Origin: Furfurilactobacillus entadae
GTDB lineage: Bacteria; Bacillota; Bacilli; Lactobacillales; Lactobacillaceae
Direction of reading: 5' to 3'
Assembly: GCF_045862745.1 (NCBI RefSeq)
Contig: NZ_BQXN01000002.1
Coordinates: forward strand, 1 to 64,000
Length of the DNA: 64,000 nt
Part shown: in pieces, positions 24,017-32,519 of the stretch
Numbering within the stretch: position 1 is the first letter of the stretch
Layout: each line of letters starts with the position of its first letter
Notes under the pieces: model-generated
Seen by the model: only the letters and a program-made list of their open reading frames with translations
The model's database searches: none
What the model was told of the DNA's origin: nothing
Position numbers and translations under genes: made by a program

Positions 24017-24754
24017 ATGTCAATGATTGAATTTCACGACGTCCAGAAGTACTATGGCGACTTCCATGCGTTAAAAGACATTAATTTAACGGTGGAAGCA
24101 GGGGAAACGGTTGTGCTCATCGGACCATCAGGGTCAGGTAAAAGTACGCTATCCCGGACGATTAATGGATTAGAACGGATTCAAAGCGGTCAATTGATCG
24201 TTAATGGTCAAGACTTGGCCGATCCGAAGACGGATATGAACCGAATTCGGAAAAACGTGGGGATGGTGTTCCAACACTTTAATTTGTACGAAAACAAAAC
24301 GGTTTTGGAAAACATTATGTTAGCCCCCCGGATCGTGTTACACCGGGATGAAGCTGCAAATAAAAAGATGGCCATGGAGTTACTGGATGAAGTTGGCTTG
24401 GCAAGTAAGGCTAACAACATGCCATCCGCAATTTCTGGTGGTCAAGCACAGCGTGTTGCGATTGCCCGCTCGTTAGCGATGCAACCAAAGGCACTGATTT
24501 TTGATGAACCAACGTCCGCATTGGACCCAGAAATGATTGATGATGTGCTGGGTGTTATGAAGACCATTGCCAATGATTCAAGCATGACCATGTTGGTGGT
24601 GACGCACGAAATGGGCTTTGCTCGTGAAGTGGCTAACCGGGTTATCTTCATGGCGGACGGTCAAATTTTGGAAGACGATAATACGCAAGAATTCTTTGAC
24701 CACCCGAAGGAAGAACGGGCGCGTCAATTCCTGAGCAAGATCATCAACCACTAA
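24017..24754 (+). CDS. Polar amino-acid ABC importer, ATPase
   Basis: This is the ATP-binding subunit (245 residues) of a glutamine/glutamate-type importer of the GlnQ family. Walker A is Gly-Pro-Ser-Gly-Ser-Gly-Lys-Ser-Thr and the family-specific Asn-Val-Gly-Met-Val-Phe-Gln-His-Phe-Asn-Leu is the Q-loop. The signature is Ser-Gly-Gly-Gln-Ala-Gln-Arg-Val-Ala, and Walker B and the switch His follow in Thr-His-Glu-Met. It is the first gene of a four-gene operon (ATPase, binding protein, two permeases). Gln, Glu or Asp are likely substrates by family. Confidence 0.92.
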   Translation: MSMIEFHDVQKYYGDFHALKDINLTVEAGETVVLIGPSGSGKSTLSRTINGLERIQSGQLIVNGQDLADPKTDMNRIRKNVGMVFQHFNLYENKTVLENIMLAPRIVLHRDEAANKKMAMELLDEVGLASKANNMPSAISGGQAQRVAIARSLAMQPKALIFDEPTSALDPEMIDDVLGVMKTIANDSSMTMLVVTHEMGFAREVANRVIFMADGQILEDDNTQEFFDHPKEERARQFLSKIINH

Positions 24755-24773
24755 CATTAGGGGAGGCAGTTTC

Positions 24774-25604
24774 ATGAAGAAACGGTTTAAACTTGCGACC
24801 CTGTTGGCGGCGGTGGGCCTCTTAACAATCAGCTTAAGCGGCTGTGGTAAGTCGGTGGCTCAACAAGACATCTTACAGAACGATCGTAAGGCAAACACAA
24901 TTACGTGGGGCGTTAAGGCGGACACAAAACTCTTTGGGTTAATGGATGTGAACGACAACCAGATCAAAGGGTTCGATGTGGACATGGCGAAACACATCAC
25001 AAAGCACATTTTAGGTGACAAAGGGCAGGCAAAGTTCATTCAGGTAACATCACAGTCGCGGATTCCGTTATTAAAAAACGGGAATATCGATGCCATTATT
25101 GCGACGATGACGATTACACCGCAGCGTGAACAGGTTGTCGATTTTTCTAATTCATACTTTGATGCCGGGCAATCACTACTGGTGCCAAAGAACAGTAACA
25201 TCAAGAGCGTCAAGGATCTGAACAAACCGGGGACGACGGTGCTGGGTGTGGTCGGTGCCAATTCCGTTCAAAACATCAAAAAGGTGGCCCCAAAGGCCCG
25301 GGTGTTGGAATTGCAGGACTACGCACAGGCGCTGACGTCATTAAAGGCTGGTCAAGGGGTTGCGTTGACAACTGATAACGGGATCCTGTACGGGATGGCC
25401 GTTCAAAACCCAGACTTCAAGGTCGTGGGGGGCACGTTTACGCGGGAACCCTATGGGATCGCTGTTAACAAAGGACAAAAGCCGTTTACCCGTGAGGTAA
25501 ACAAGGCCATTAAGGAAATGGAAGCGGATGGCGAATACAACGCTTTGATCCATAAGTGGTTTGGTAACGTCCCTGGATTTAATTACAAGGAGCTGGAGCG
25601 ATAA
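24774..25604 (+). CDS. Amino-acid-binding lipoprotein of the ABC importer
   Basis: This extracytoplasmic solute-binding protein (276 residues, SBP family 3) captures amino acid for the importer. A lipoprotein signal with the lipobox Leu-Ser-Gly-Cys places the modified Cys near residue 24. The typical Gly-Phe-Asp-Val-Asp-Met-Ala and Thr-Pro-Gln-Arg...Val-Asp-Phe-Ser blocks are present. The stop overlaps the next ATG by one base (TAATG). GGGAGG precedes the start. Confidence 0.92.
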   Translation: MKKRFKLATLLAAVGLLTISLSGCGKSVAQQDILQNDRKANTITWGVKADTKLFGLMDVNDNQIKGFDVDMAKHITKHILGDKGQAKFIQVTSQSRIPLLKNGNIDAIIATMTITPQREQVVDFSNSYFDAGQSLLVPKNSNIKSVKDLNKPGTTVLGVVGANSVQNIKKVAPKARVLELQDYAQALTSLKAGQGVALTTDNGILYGMAVQNPDFKVVGGTFTREPYGIAVNKGQKPFTREVNKAIKEMEADGEYNALIHKWFGNVPGFNYKELER

Positions 25605-26242
25605 TGATTAACATCATAACTAATCATTGGCAAGATCTGCTGACCGGCTTGGGATGGACGTTACTGTCCAGTGTCTTGGCCTTGTTCTTTAGTCTGGTAA
25701 TCGGATCATTATTTGCCATTATGGAAGTGACGGAAAATAAGGTGGCCCGGACGATTGCCCGGATCTACATTGAAATTTTCCGGAACATTCCGTTGCTGGT
25801 CATCACGAGTTTCTTTTACCTCGTGATCCCAATTTACATTGTTAAAATTAACGGGTTTACTGCCGGGACGATTGGACTAACAATCTATACCTCAGCCTTC
25901 ATTGCTGAAACGGTTCGGGCCGGGATTCAATCCGTGGATAGTGGTCAGATGGAAGGTGCCCGCGCAAACGGGCTGACGTTCTGGCAGGCCATGCAGTACG
26001 TGGTGTTACCACAAGCATTTCGGCTCGTGATTCCACCATTGGGGAACCAATTTGTTAACCTGGTCAAAAATTCGTCCGTTCTTGCCTTTGTGGCCGGTTT
26101 TGATTTGATGTACCAGGCCAACAACATTGCGTCCACGACGTTTGATACCATTAACAGTTACATGGTGGTCGGGGTTTTATACCTGATCATCACAATGCCA
26201 ATTAGTTACTACATGCGTTACCTAGAGAAACGACTTGCATAG
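25604..26242 (+). CDS. Amino-acid ABC permease 1 (HisM/GlnP-like)
   Basis: This 212-residue membrane subunit has about five helices. The binding-protein-dependent permease loop reads Glu-Gly-Ala-Arg-Ala-Asn-Gly-Leu-Thr...Val-Leu-Pro-Gln-Ala-Phe and contacts the ATPase. It is translationally coupled to the binding protein by a one-base overlap. It is paired with a second permease to form the heterodimeric channel. Confidence 0.9.
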   Translation: MINIITNHWQDLLTGLGWTLLSSVLALFFSLVIGSLFAIMEVTENKVARTIARIYIEIFRNIPLLVITSFFYLVIPIYIVKINGFTAGTIGLTIYTSAFIAETVRAGIQSVDSGQMEGARANGLTFWQAMQYVVLPQAFRLVIPPLGNQFVNLVKNSSVLAFVAGFDLMYQANNIASTTFDTINSYMVVGVLYLIITMPISYYMRYLEKRLA

Positions 26243-26256
26243 GAGGGAGTTAGCTG

Positions 26257-26910
26257 ATGAAATCTTTTATTGATGCCTATTCATTGGTCAACCTGCGTTA
26301 CCTCCTTGAGGGGTTATGGGTGACCATTGAAGTTTCTGTTTTATCCGTTATTTTTAGTTTTATCTTGGGCTCGATCCTAGGAATTATCCGGTACACGAAG
26401 ATCAAGTACTTTTCTGCCATTGTCGGGTTTGTGATTGATTTGATTCGGAACTTACCGTTACTGTTGATCATTTTCTTCACGTATTTTGGCCTTCCCAACT
26501 TTGGGTTCAAGCCAGAGATCATCCCGGCAACGATCTTAGCGATGACAATTTTCGAGTCGACCATGTTGGCTGAAATTATTCGTTCAGGAATCATGGCGGT
26601 TCCGGTTGGCCAAATGGAAGGGGCCCGTGCAAACGGGTTAACCTACTGGCAGGCTATGTCAAAAATCATCTTGCCACAAGCCTATAAGAAGATGATTCCG
26701 GCGTTGATCAGTCAATTTATTTCGTTGATCAAGGATACGTCATTGGCCACGATCATTGTGTTGCCTGACTTGACGTTCCACGCGCAGATTATCTACGGGC
26801 AAAATGCCAATTACATCATTCCGATGTTCTTAGCGTTAGCAGTGATGTACTTCATCGTTTGTTACGGATTGTCATTGTTAGGAAACTACATCGACAGACG
26901 ATTAGCCTAA
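26257..26910 (+). CDS. Amino-acid ABC permease 2
   Basis: This is the second membrane subunit (217 residues), related to its upstream partner. The EAA-type loop is Glu-Gly-Ala-Arg-Ala-Asn-Gly-Leu-Thr...Ile-Leu-Pro-Gln-Ala-Tyr. AGGAGGGAG precedes the ATG 14 bases after the previous stop. It is the last gene of the operon and is closed by a two-way terminator shared with hflX. Confidence 0.9.
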   Translation: MKSFIDAYSLVNLRYLLEGLWVTIEVSVLSVIFSFILGSILGIIRYTKIKYFSAIVGFVIDLIRNLPLLLIIFFTYFGLPNFGFKPEIIPATILAMTIFESTMLAEIIRSGIMAVPVGQMEGARANGLTYWQAMSKIILPQAYKKMIPALISQFISLIKDTSLATIIVLPDLTFHAQIIYGQNANYIIPMFLALAVMYFIVCYGLSLLGNYIDRRLA

Positions 26911-26943
26911 CCGGGTTAATCACGGTCATTCTGACAATAAAAC

Positions 26944-26995
26944 AAAAACCAGCGATCGTTTATCCCCAATAAGGGAAAGACGATTGCTGGTTTTT
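26944..26995. terminator. Two-way terminator
   Basis: AAAAACCAGCGATCGT pairs with ACGATTGCTGGTTTTT between the importer operon and hflX. Confidence 0.9.
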
Positions 26996-27020
26996 ATTTA
27001 TTTGGGTGAAAACAATGGGC

Positions 27021-28298
27021 TTAGTCCACGCGGTATTGTTCAAACCGTTGTGCAGATTCATCCGTTAATTCCACCGTGATCTTGGTTCCTTCAGCAACGT
27101 AGTCCGTTTTCAACACGTTGGCCTTTTCATTCAGGAAGTTCAGGATCTGACCCTGATCAAACGGAATCAGTAACGTCACCGTTTGATAGTTTTGGAAGAT
27201 CTGTTCGCGAATCATGGTGAGCAGTGCTTCTAACGACGCGTCATCGCGAGCTGAATAGATCAGCTGGTTGCCTTCCTGAACGGGGTACTTAGCGTCCGTC
27301 AGATCAGCCTTATTAAAGGCAATGACCATTGGGACTTCCTTGACGCCGATGGCCTCCAATGTGGCATTGGTGGTGGCCATCATGGCTTCACTGTTCGCAT
27401 CTGCGTAATCGACCACTTGCACCAGCAGGTCAGCATTTGCCGCTTCGGCCAGGGTTGAACGGAAAGCCTCAACCAGGTTGTGGGGCAACTTGCTAACGAA
27501 TCCAACCGTGTCAGACAGCAGGAATTGCTTTTGGTCAGGGAGCGTTATTTGACGAACACTGGTGTCCAATGTTGCAAACAACATGTTCTTTTCAAAAACC
27601 TGCTTTTCGTCGCTTGAGCCGTACTTACGAACCAAGCCGTTCATCGTTGTGGACTTACCAGCGTTGGTGTACCCCACAAGGGCAACCGTTGGGAGCCCGT
27701 TTTTTTCACGTTGGGTGCGTTGCGTATCCGCAGCCTTAGTGATGTCGGCAAGTTCTTCTTGTAAGTGCTTGATCTGGTTCTTGATCGTCCGGCGGTCCAT
27801 TTCTAGCTGGGTTTCACCAGAACCACGGTTGGTGAAACTACCGCCACCTGCACCAGTTTGTTGGTCAAGGCGTTGGTTAACACTCGTGTGCAACCGTGGC
27901 AATTGGTACTGCAACTGAGCAATTTGAACCTGCAACTTGGCCTCGCGGGTTTGGGCCCGGTTGGCGAAAATGTCTAAAATGAGGGCCGTCCGGTCGAGCA
28001 CCGTTGCATGGGTGGTCGTTTCAATGTTACGAATTTGGGAGGCGGTTAATTCATCGTTTGTCACGATTGTGGTGAAGTCTTCACTCGCCACAATTTCTGC
28101 AAGTTCGGCCACTTTCCCTTTACCAAAGTAAGTTCCGGGATGGGGCCGTTCTAAGTTTTGGCGAACTTCTTCGCCGACGACCATGTTATTAGCGGCAACC
28201 AGGTTGGCTAATTCTTCCATGGCGTATTCAAAGTTAGGATCACCGGTGTTTAAGCCAGCAATAATGACTGATTGTGGGATTTGTTTTGTTTCGTCCAC
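27021..28298 (-). CDS. hflX: Ribosome-associated GTPase HflX
   Basis: HflX rescues and splits stalled or heat-damaged ribosomes. The 425-residue protein has an N-terminal HflX domain with the Gly-Thr-Tyr-Phe-Gly-Lys-Gly-Lys motif. A Gly-rich linker (Gly-Ala-Gly-Gly-Gly-Ser-Phe) and a coiled helix follow. The G domain has G1 Gly-Tyr-Thr-Asn-Ala-Gly-Lys-Ser-Thr near 210, G3 Asp-Thr-Val-Gly-Phe and G4 Asn-Lys-Ala-Asp. The start is a GTG with GAGG eight bases before it. It is monocistronic, and the long gap upstream is shared with the divergent opp operon. Confidence 0.93.
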   Translation of the reverse strand: MDETKQIPQSVIIAGLNTGDPNFEYAMEELANLVAANNMVVGEEVRQNLERPHPGTYFGKGKVAELAEIVASEDFTTIVTNDELTASQIRNIETTTHATVLDRTALILDIFANRAQTREAKLQVQIAQLQYQLPRLHTSVNQRLDQQTGAGGGSFTNRGSGETQLEMDRRTIKNQIKHLQEELADITKAADTQRTQREKNGLPTVALVGYTNAGKSTTMNGLVRKYGSSDEKQVFEKNMLFATLDTSVRQITLPDQKQFLLSDTVGFVSKLPHNLVEAFRSTLAEAANADLLVQVVDYADANSEAMMATTNATLEAIGVKEVPMVIAFNKADLTDAKYPVQEGNQLIYSARDDASLEALLTMIREQIFQNYQTVTLLIPFDQGQILNFLNEKANVLKTDYVAEGTKITVELTDESAQRFEQYRVD

Positions 28299-28626
28299 AG
28301 TAAGACCTCGTTTCTAAGCCAAGGCTTATTAATAGTGTAAGTATAGCATGAAACCCGGTAATTAGTGGGCGCCGGTCTTTTGAACGCGGGTTAAGGTCAC
28401 CGTCATTAATGAGTCGGCTCCCTGATTAGTTAAAATTAAAAATGAGAAAACAAAAGAAAAATTGGCCAAGATGAACGTCAATTAAGAAAAATGAGAACGG
28501 TTTACATTGAAAATTGGGTGGTGTTCACAAAAAATCGTTATCGACAAAAACGCGATTAAACTAGTGAAGAAAGCGCACACATTCAAGAAGGTTCACAATT
28601 ATTAATAAAAAATGGGAGAAGTTTCG
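28299..28626. other. A/T-rich gap upstream of the opp promoter
   Basis: The divergent space between hflX and opp is strongly A/T-rich with several TGAGAA and AAAAAT tracts. I saw no gene, clear operator or hairpin in it. Regulators that read A-tracts could bind here. Confidence 0.4.
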
Positions 28627-28655
28627 TTGACATTCATCAAATTCTCATCTAAGAT
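28627..28655 (+). promoter_or_regulatory. opp promoter
   Basis: A consensus TTGACA (28627-28632), exactly 17 bases and TAAGAT (28650-28655) lie about 75 bases before oppA. Confidence 0.8.
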
Positions 28656-28693
28656 ACGTTTATGCTTTTCAAGTGATCGATGGAGGGCGACAA

Positions 28694-28708
28694 ATGTTGC
28701 TGGGGTGA
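28694..28708 (+). CDS. Four-codon mini-ORF ahead of oppA
   Basis: ATG TTG CTG GGG TGA is preceded by GGAGGG at the usual distance. It ends 20 bases before the oppA start and just before its own ribosome site. It may be a leader for translational control or a chance event. Confidence 0.35.
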   Translation: MLLG

Positions 28709-28728
28709 CATAAAAAGGAGTTGGCGGA

Positions 28729-30369
28729 ATGAAATTACGAAAGATAATGGTGCTTGGTGCTGTTGCGGCCCTGTCAGTCATCACGTTAGCCGCGTGTGGG
28801 AATAAAAACAGTGCTTCATCACACAAAGGGGTCCTGAATTTAGGCGTTAGCGCTGAAATGCCAGGACTGGACACATCAAAGGTGACGGACAACACGTCAT
28901 TAACGGCATTAGCGAACACGCAGGAAGGGTTGTACCGGACAGAAAAAGATTCAAAGCCGGTGCCAGCCTTAGCCACAAAGACGACGGAATCAAAGGACGG
29001 GTTACACTGGACGTTTACGTTGCGAAAAGGGACTAAATGGTCCAATGGTGATCCAGTTACGGCAAAAGACTTCGTTTATTCCTGGCAACGGACAAATAAT
29101 CCGAAGACAGGGTCACAATATGCTTACCTTTTTGAAGGTGTGAAGAATGCGACAGCCATTCAAAACGGTAAAGCAGATGTGAAGTCACTGGGGATCAAAG
29201 CCGTGGGTGACAACAAACTTGAAGTGACACTGGAAAAGCCAATTCCTTACTTTAAGTTGTTACTCGGGTTCCCGATTTTCTTCCCACAAGATCAAAAAGT
29301 GGTTGAAAAGTATGGTTCTGAATATGGAATGAAAGCCACTAACCAAGTGTACAACGGGCCCTTCAAGGTTGAAGATTGGACCGGGACAAACACAAAGTGG
29401 AAGTGGGTTAAGAACGACGATTACTGGGACAAGTCAGCTGTGAAGACAAACACGATCAACTGGCAAGTCGTTAAGGAAAGTAACACTGCGTTGAACCTTT
29501 ACAACTCTGGTAAGATCGATATGACCGGGTTAACGGGCTCACAGGTTGCAAACTACAAGAACGACAAGAGTTACAAGTACTACCAAGGTTCCACCTCGAC
29601 TTACATGGAACTAAATGAAGCAAAGGTTCCTGCCTTCAAGAACGAAAAGATTCGTCAAGCATTGTCATTAGCAGTTGACCGGAAACAAATGGTTGATAAC
29701 GTTCTCCAGGATGGTTCACAACCCGCAACCGGCTTGATTCCATCAAAGCTTGCCAAGAACCCGAAGACGGGTGCTGACTTCGCTAAGGATGCAGAAGTTC
29801 CTGGCACAACAGACTACGACATGACAAAGGCTAAACAGTTACTGAAGGAAGGGGAAAAGGAAGCTGGGATCAGCAGCCTGAGCTTTACGTTGTTAGCGGA
29901 TGATACAAGTACTGCAAAGCAAAGTTCCGAATTCTTACAGTCACAATTTGAAAAGTTACCAGGTGTGAAGGTTTCACTCCAAAACGTGCCATTTAAGAAC
30001 CGGTTGGCGAAGTCCTCAAGTGGTGATTTCGATGCTGTTATCACACTGTGGGGCGCTGACTACAACGACCCATACACGTACTCATCACTGTACATGTCAG
30101 ATAATTCCCAAAACAACGGGAAGTGGTCCAATGCTTCTTACGACGAAAATGTTAAGAAGTCTGCTGACCAAGACGCCGGCAACAAGCAAGCCCGTTACAA
30201 CGACTTGGTTAACGCTGAAAAGACGTTAACACAAAGTGCTGGTGTGATCCCGCTCTACTGGGGGACTGCAAGTGGCTCTGGTCCAATGCTTCAAAAGAGC
30301 TACGTCAAGGGGCTGATCTACAACTCAGCTGGTGTCAACTTCGACTACAAGTACGTTGATGTGAAGTAA
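28729..30369 (+). CDS. oppA: Oligopeptide-binding lipoprotein OppA
   Basis: This extracytoplasmic peptide receptor (546 residues, SBP family 5) feeds the Opp importer. The signal peptide ends in the lipobox Leu-Ala-Ala-Cys, with Cys near 23. The Asn-Gly-Asp-Pro-Val-Thr-Ala-Lys-Asp-Phe-Val-Tyr-Ser-Trp block and the Ala-Leu-Ser-Leu-Ala-Val-Asp-Arg segment are family signatures. The opening consensus promoter, strong AAGGAG site and frequent AAC/AAG codons suggest high expression. It is separated from oppB by a terminator that probably lets only part of transcription through. Confidence 0.94.
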   Translation: MKLRKIMVLGAVAALSVITLAACGNKNSASSHKGVLNLGVSAEMPGLDTSKVTDNTSLTALANTQEGLYRTEKDSKPVPALATKTTESKDGLHWTFTLRKGTKWSNGDPVTAKDFVYSWQRTNNPKTGSQYAYLFEGVKNATAIQNGKADVKSLGIKAVGDNKLEVTLEKPIPYFKLLLGFPIFFPQDQKVVEKYGSEYGMKATNQVYNGPFKVEDWTGTNTKWKWVKNDDYWDKSAVKTNTINWQVVKESNTALNLYNSGKIDMTGLTGSQVANYKNDKSYKYYQGSTSTYMELNEAKVPAFKNEKIRQALSLAVDRKQMVDNVLQDGSQPATGLIPSKLAKNPKTGADFAKDAEVPGTTDYDMTKAKQLLKEGEKEAGISSLSFTLLADDTSTAKQSSEFLQSQFEKLPGVKVSLQNVPFKNRLAKSSSGDFDAVITLWGADYNDPYTYSSLYMSDNSQNNGKWSNASYDENVKKSADQDAGNKQARYNDLVNAEKTLTQSAGVIPLYWGTASGSGPMLQKSYVKGLIYNSAGVNFDYKYVDVK

Positions 30370-30400
30370 ATAATTCAGTTATCAAGGGCCATGAAGAGTT

Positions 30401-30450
30401 AAAAAACGTGAGGAAAACCACTTCATTCTGGTTTCTCCCCACGTTTTGTT
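30401..30450 (+). terminator. Internal terminator between oppA and oppB
   Basis: AAAAACGTGaGGAaAACC pairs with GGTTTCTCCcCACGTTTT. It lies within the operon, so partial read-through would give excess OppA over the membrane parts. Confidence 0.8.
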
Positions 30451-30555
30451 TTAAGATAAACATTAAATAACTTGCCAGCAAATTCTCATTTGTTGGTAAG
30501 CCAGCAATTATTTATTGGTCGTTACTTTAGATTGTGAATGTGAGGAAGTAAGTTT

Positions 30556-31485
30556 ATGGCAAAATACCTACTCAAGCGTCTGTTTTACCTCCTCCTAACG
30601 CTATTTCTGATCGCAACCATCACGTTCTTCATGATGAAGCTGCTGCCGGGGACACCGTTAAGTAATGAGTCGAAACTCTCGCATGCACAGATTCAAATGA
30701 TTTATCACACGTACGGGTTGGATAAACCAGTGTGGCAACAATACCTGATCTATCTAGGTGGGATGCTTCACGGAAACTTCGGGTTGTCCTTCCAATTTGA
30801 TAACCAACCCGTTTCGTACCTATTGGCAACACGGATGCCAGCTTCCTTCCAATTGGGTCTTCAAGCCATGATTCTTGGGGTTCTTCTAGGAATCATTGTC
30901 GGTGGGATCGCCGCAATTCGGCGGAACACATGGGTTGATGGGACGATGACCATCATCTCAATTTTGATGATTTCCATTCCCAGTTTCGTGTTAGCAATCT
31001 TGTTACAGTACTACTTAGGATTAAAGGCTGGCGCCTTTCCGGTGGCCGGCTGGGGTAATTTTGCCTACACGATCTTACCAACGATTGCACTGGCAGGGTC
31101 GCCGTTTGCAACGACAGCCCGGTTTATCCGAACTGAAATGGTCGATGTTATGAGTTCGGATTACATTGAACTCGCAAAGGCCAAGGGGTTAACGAAGACC
31201 GGCGTGGTTTATCACCATGCGTTGCGGAATTCACTGATTCCGCTGATCACATTGATTGGACCACTGACCGTTAACTTGATGACTGGCTCACTGGTTGTTG
31301 AAAACATCTTTGCGATTCCTGGGATCGGGGAACAATTCGTTAAGTCAATTACGACTAACGACTACCCAACCATCATGGGAATTACGATGATGTACTCCGT
31401 CTTACTGGTCGTTGTCTTACTGATTACTGACATTGTGTACGGTATTGTTGATCCACGGATCCGGTTGCAAGGAGGGCAAAGTTAA
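30556..31485 (+). CDS. oppB: Oligopeptide ABC permease OppB
   Basis: This first membrane subunit has 309 residues and six helices. The N-terminal helix and the Pro-Gly-Thr-Pro motif are typical of DppB/OppB. The coupling loop Glu-Leu-Ala-Lys-Ala-Lys-Gly-Leu...His-His-Ala-Leu-Arg-Asn-Ser is intact. GAGG precedes the ATG. The stop and the oppC start overlap by one base (TAATG). Confidence 0.94.
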   Translation: MAKYLLKRLFYLLLTLFLIATITFFMMKLLPGTPLSNESKLSHAQIQMIYHTYGLDKPVWQQYLIYLGGMLHGNFGLSFQFDNQPVSYLLATRMPASFQLGLQAMILGVLLGIIVGGIAAIRRNTWVDGTMTIISILMISIPSFVLAILLQYYLGLKAGAFPVAGWGNFAYTILPTIALAGSPFATTARFIRTEMVDVMSSDYIELAKAKGLTKTGVVYHHALRNSLIPLITLIGPLTVNLMTGSLVVENIFAIPGIGEQFVKSITTNDYPTIMGITMMYSVLLVVVLLITDIVYGIVDPRIRLQGGQS

Positions 31486-32507
31486 TGGCTGATAACATAA
31501 ACGTTCCAAACGATGCCTTCGAACCACTGGGTAACGAAGAGCACCTGGATAATGAAAAAATCGCCGCACCGTCCTTAACGTTTACACAGGATGCTTGGCG
31601 CCGGTTAAAGAAAAATAAGATTGCGTTTGTTGCGATGTGGATTCTGGTTGCGGTGTTTGCGTTAGCATTGATCGGACCACTCGTTTCACCACATAACCCA
31701 AACAACGCGCAACCCGCTTACACGAATTTGCCACCGAAGATTCCCGGCGTGCACATTCCCGGATTGGACGGGACTAAAAGCGTGGATGGTGGCCGTGTGG
31801 ACGCTTATGCGACCCAGCACGTGCCATCCGGGAAGTACTGGATCTTAGGAACCGACTATCTTGGGCGTGACTTGTTATCCCGGATCATTTCCGGGACCCG
31901 CGTGTCACTAGCAGTTGCCCTCATCGCGACGCTGGTGGACCTGACGGTTGGGATCGGGTACGGGCTGCTCTCGGGGTGGCGCGGTGGCCGGACGGACATG
32001 ATCATGCAACGGATCATTGAAATCTTGTCATCCGTTCCTAACTTGGTCTACATGATCTTACTGTTGGTGGTGATGAAGGGGTCGCTCCTGTCGATCTCAC
32101 TAGCCATTGCCATCTCAAGTTGGACCACCATGGCACGGTTGATTCGGGCGGAAACCTTGACGCTAAAGAGCCAAGAGTACATCTTATCCGCACGGACACT
32201 GGGTGAGAGTTCATGGAAGATTGCCTGGAAACACCTGATTCCAAACATGAGCTCTGTCATTATCATTCAAACGATGTTTACAATTCCAAGTGCCATCTTC
32301 TTCGAAGCATTCCTTTCCTACATTGGGATCGGGATTCAACCACCAACGGCCTCACTGGGGACGTTGATCTCTGATGGTCAAAAGAACTTCCAGTTCTTGC
32401 CGTACCAGATGTGGTACCCAGCTGTTGTGCTGATGATCATCATGATTTGTTTCAACTTGTTTGCTGACGGCCTGCGGGACGCCTTTGACCCACGTTCAAG
32501 AAAGTAG
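31485..32507 (+). CDS. oppC: Oligopeptide ABC permease OppC
   Basis: This second membrane subunit has 340 residues. A soluble N-terminal 40 residues precede the first helix. The family loop Gly-Thr-Asp-Tyr-Leu-Gly-Arg-Asp-Leu and the coupling motif Ser-Ala-Arg-Thr-Leu-Gly-Glu...Lys-His-Leu-Ile-Pro-Asn are present. An external insert of about 45 residues follows the first helix, as is common in lactobacilli. It is coupled to oppB by a one-base overlap. Confidence 0.94.
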   Translation: MADNINVPNDAFEPLGNEEHLDNEKIAAPSLTFTQDAWRRLKKNKIAFVAMWILVAVFALALIGPLVSPHNPNNAQPAYTNLPPKIPGVHIPGLDGTKSVDGGRVDAYATQHVPSGKYWILGTDYLGRDLLSRIISGTRVSLAVALIATLVDLTVGIGYGLLSGWRGGRTDMIMQRIIEILSSVPNLVYMILLLVVMKGSLLSISLAIAISSWTTMARLIRAETLTLKSQEYILSARTLGESSWKIAWKHLIPNMSSVIIIQTMFTIPSAIFFEAFLSYIGIGIQPPTASLGTLISDGQKNFQFLPYQMWYPAVVLMIIMICFNLFADGLRDAFDPRSRK

Positions 32508-32519
32508 GTGAAGTTCATC

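Noticed and set aside
28602..29045. A 147-residue frame opposite the start of oppA
   Set aside because: It overlaps the promoter and signal sequence of oppA antisense and has no homology-like features.
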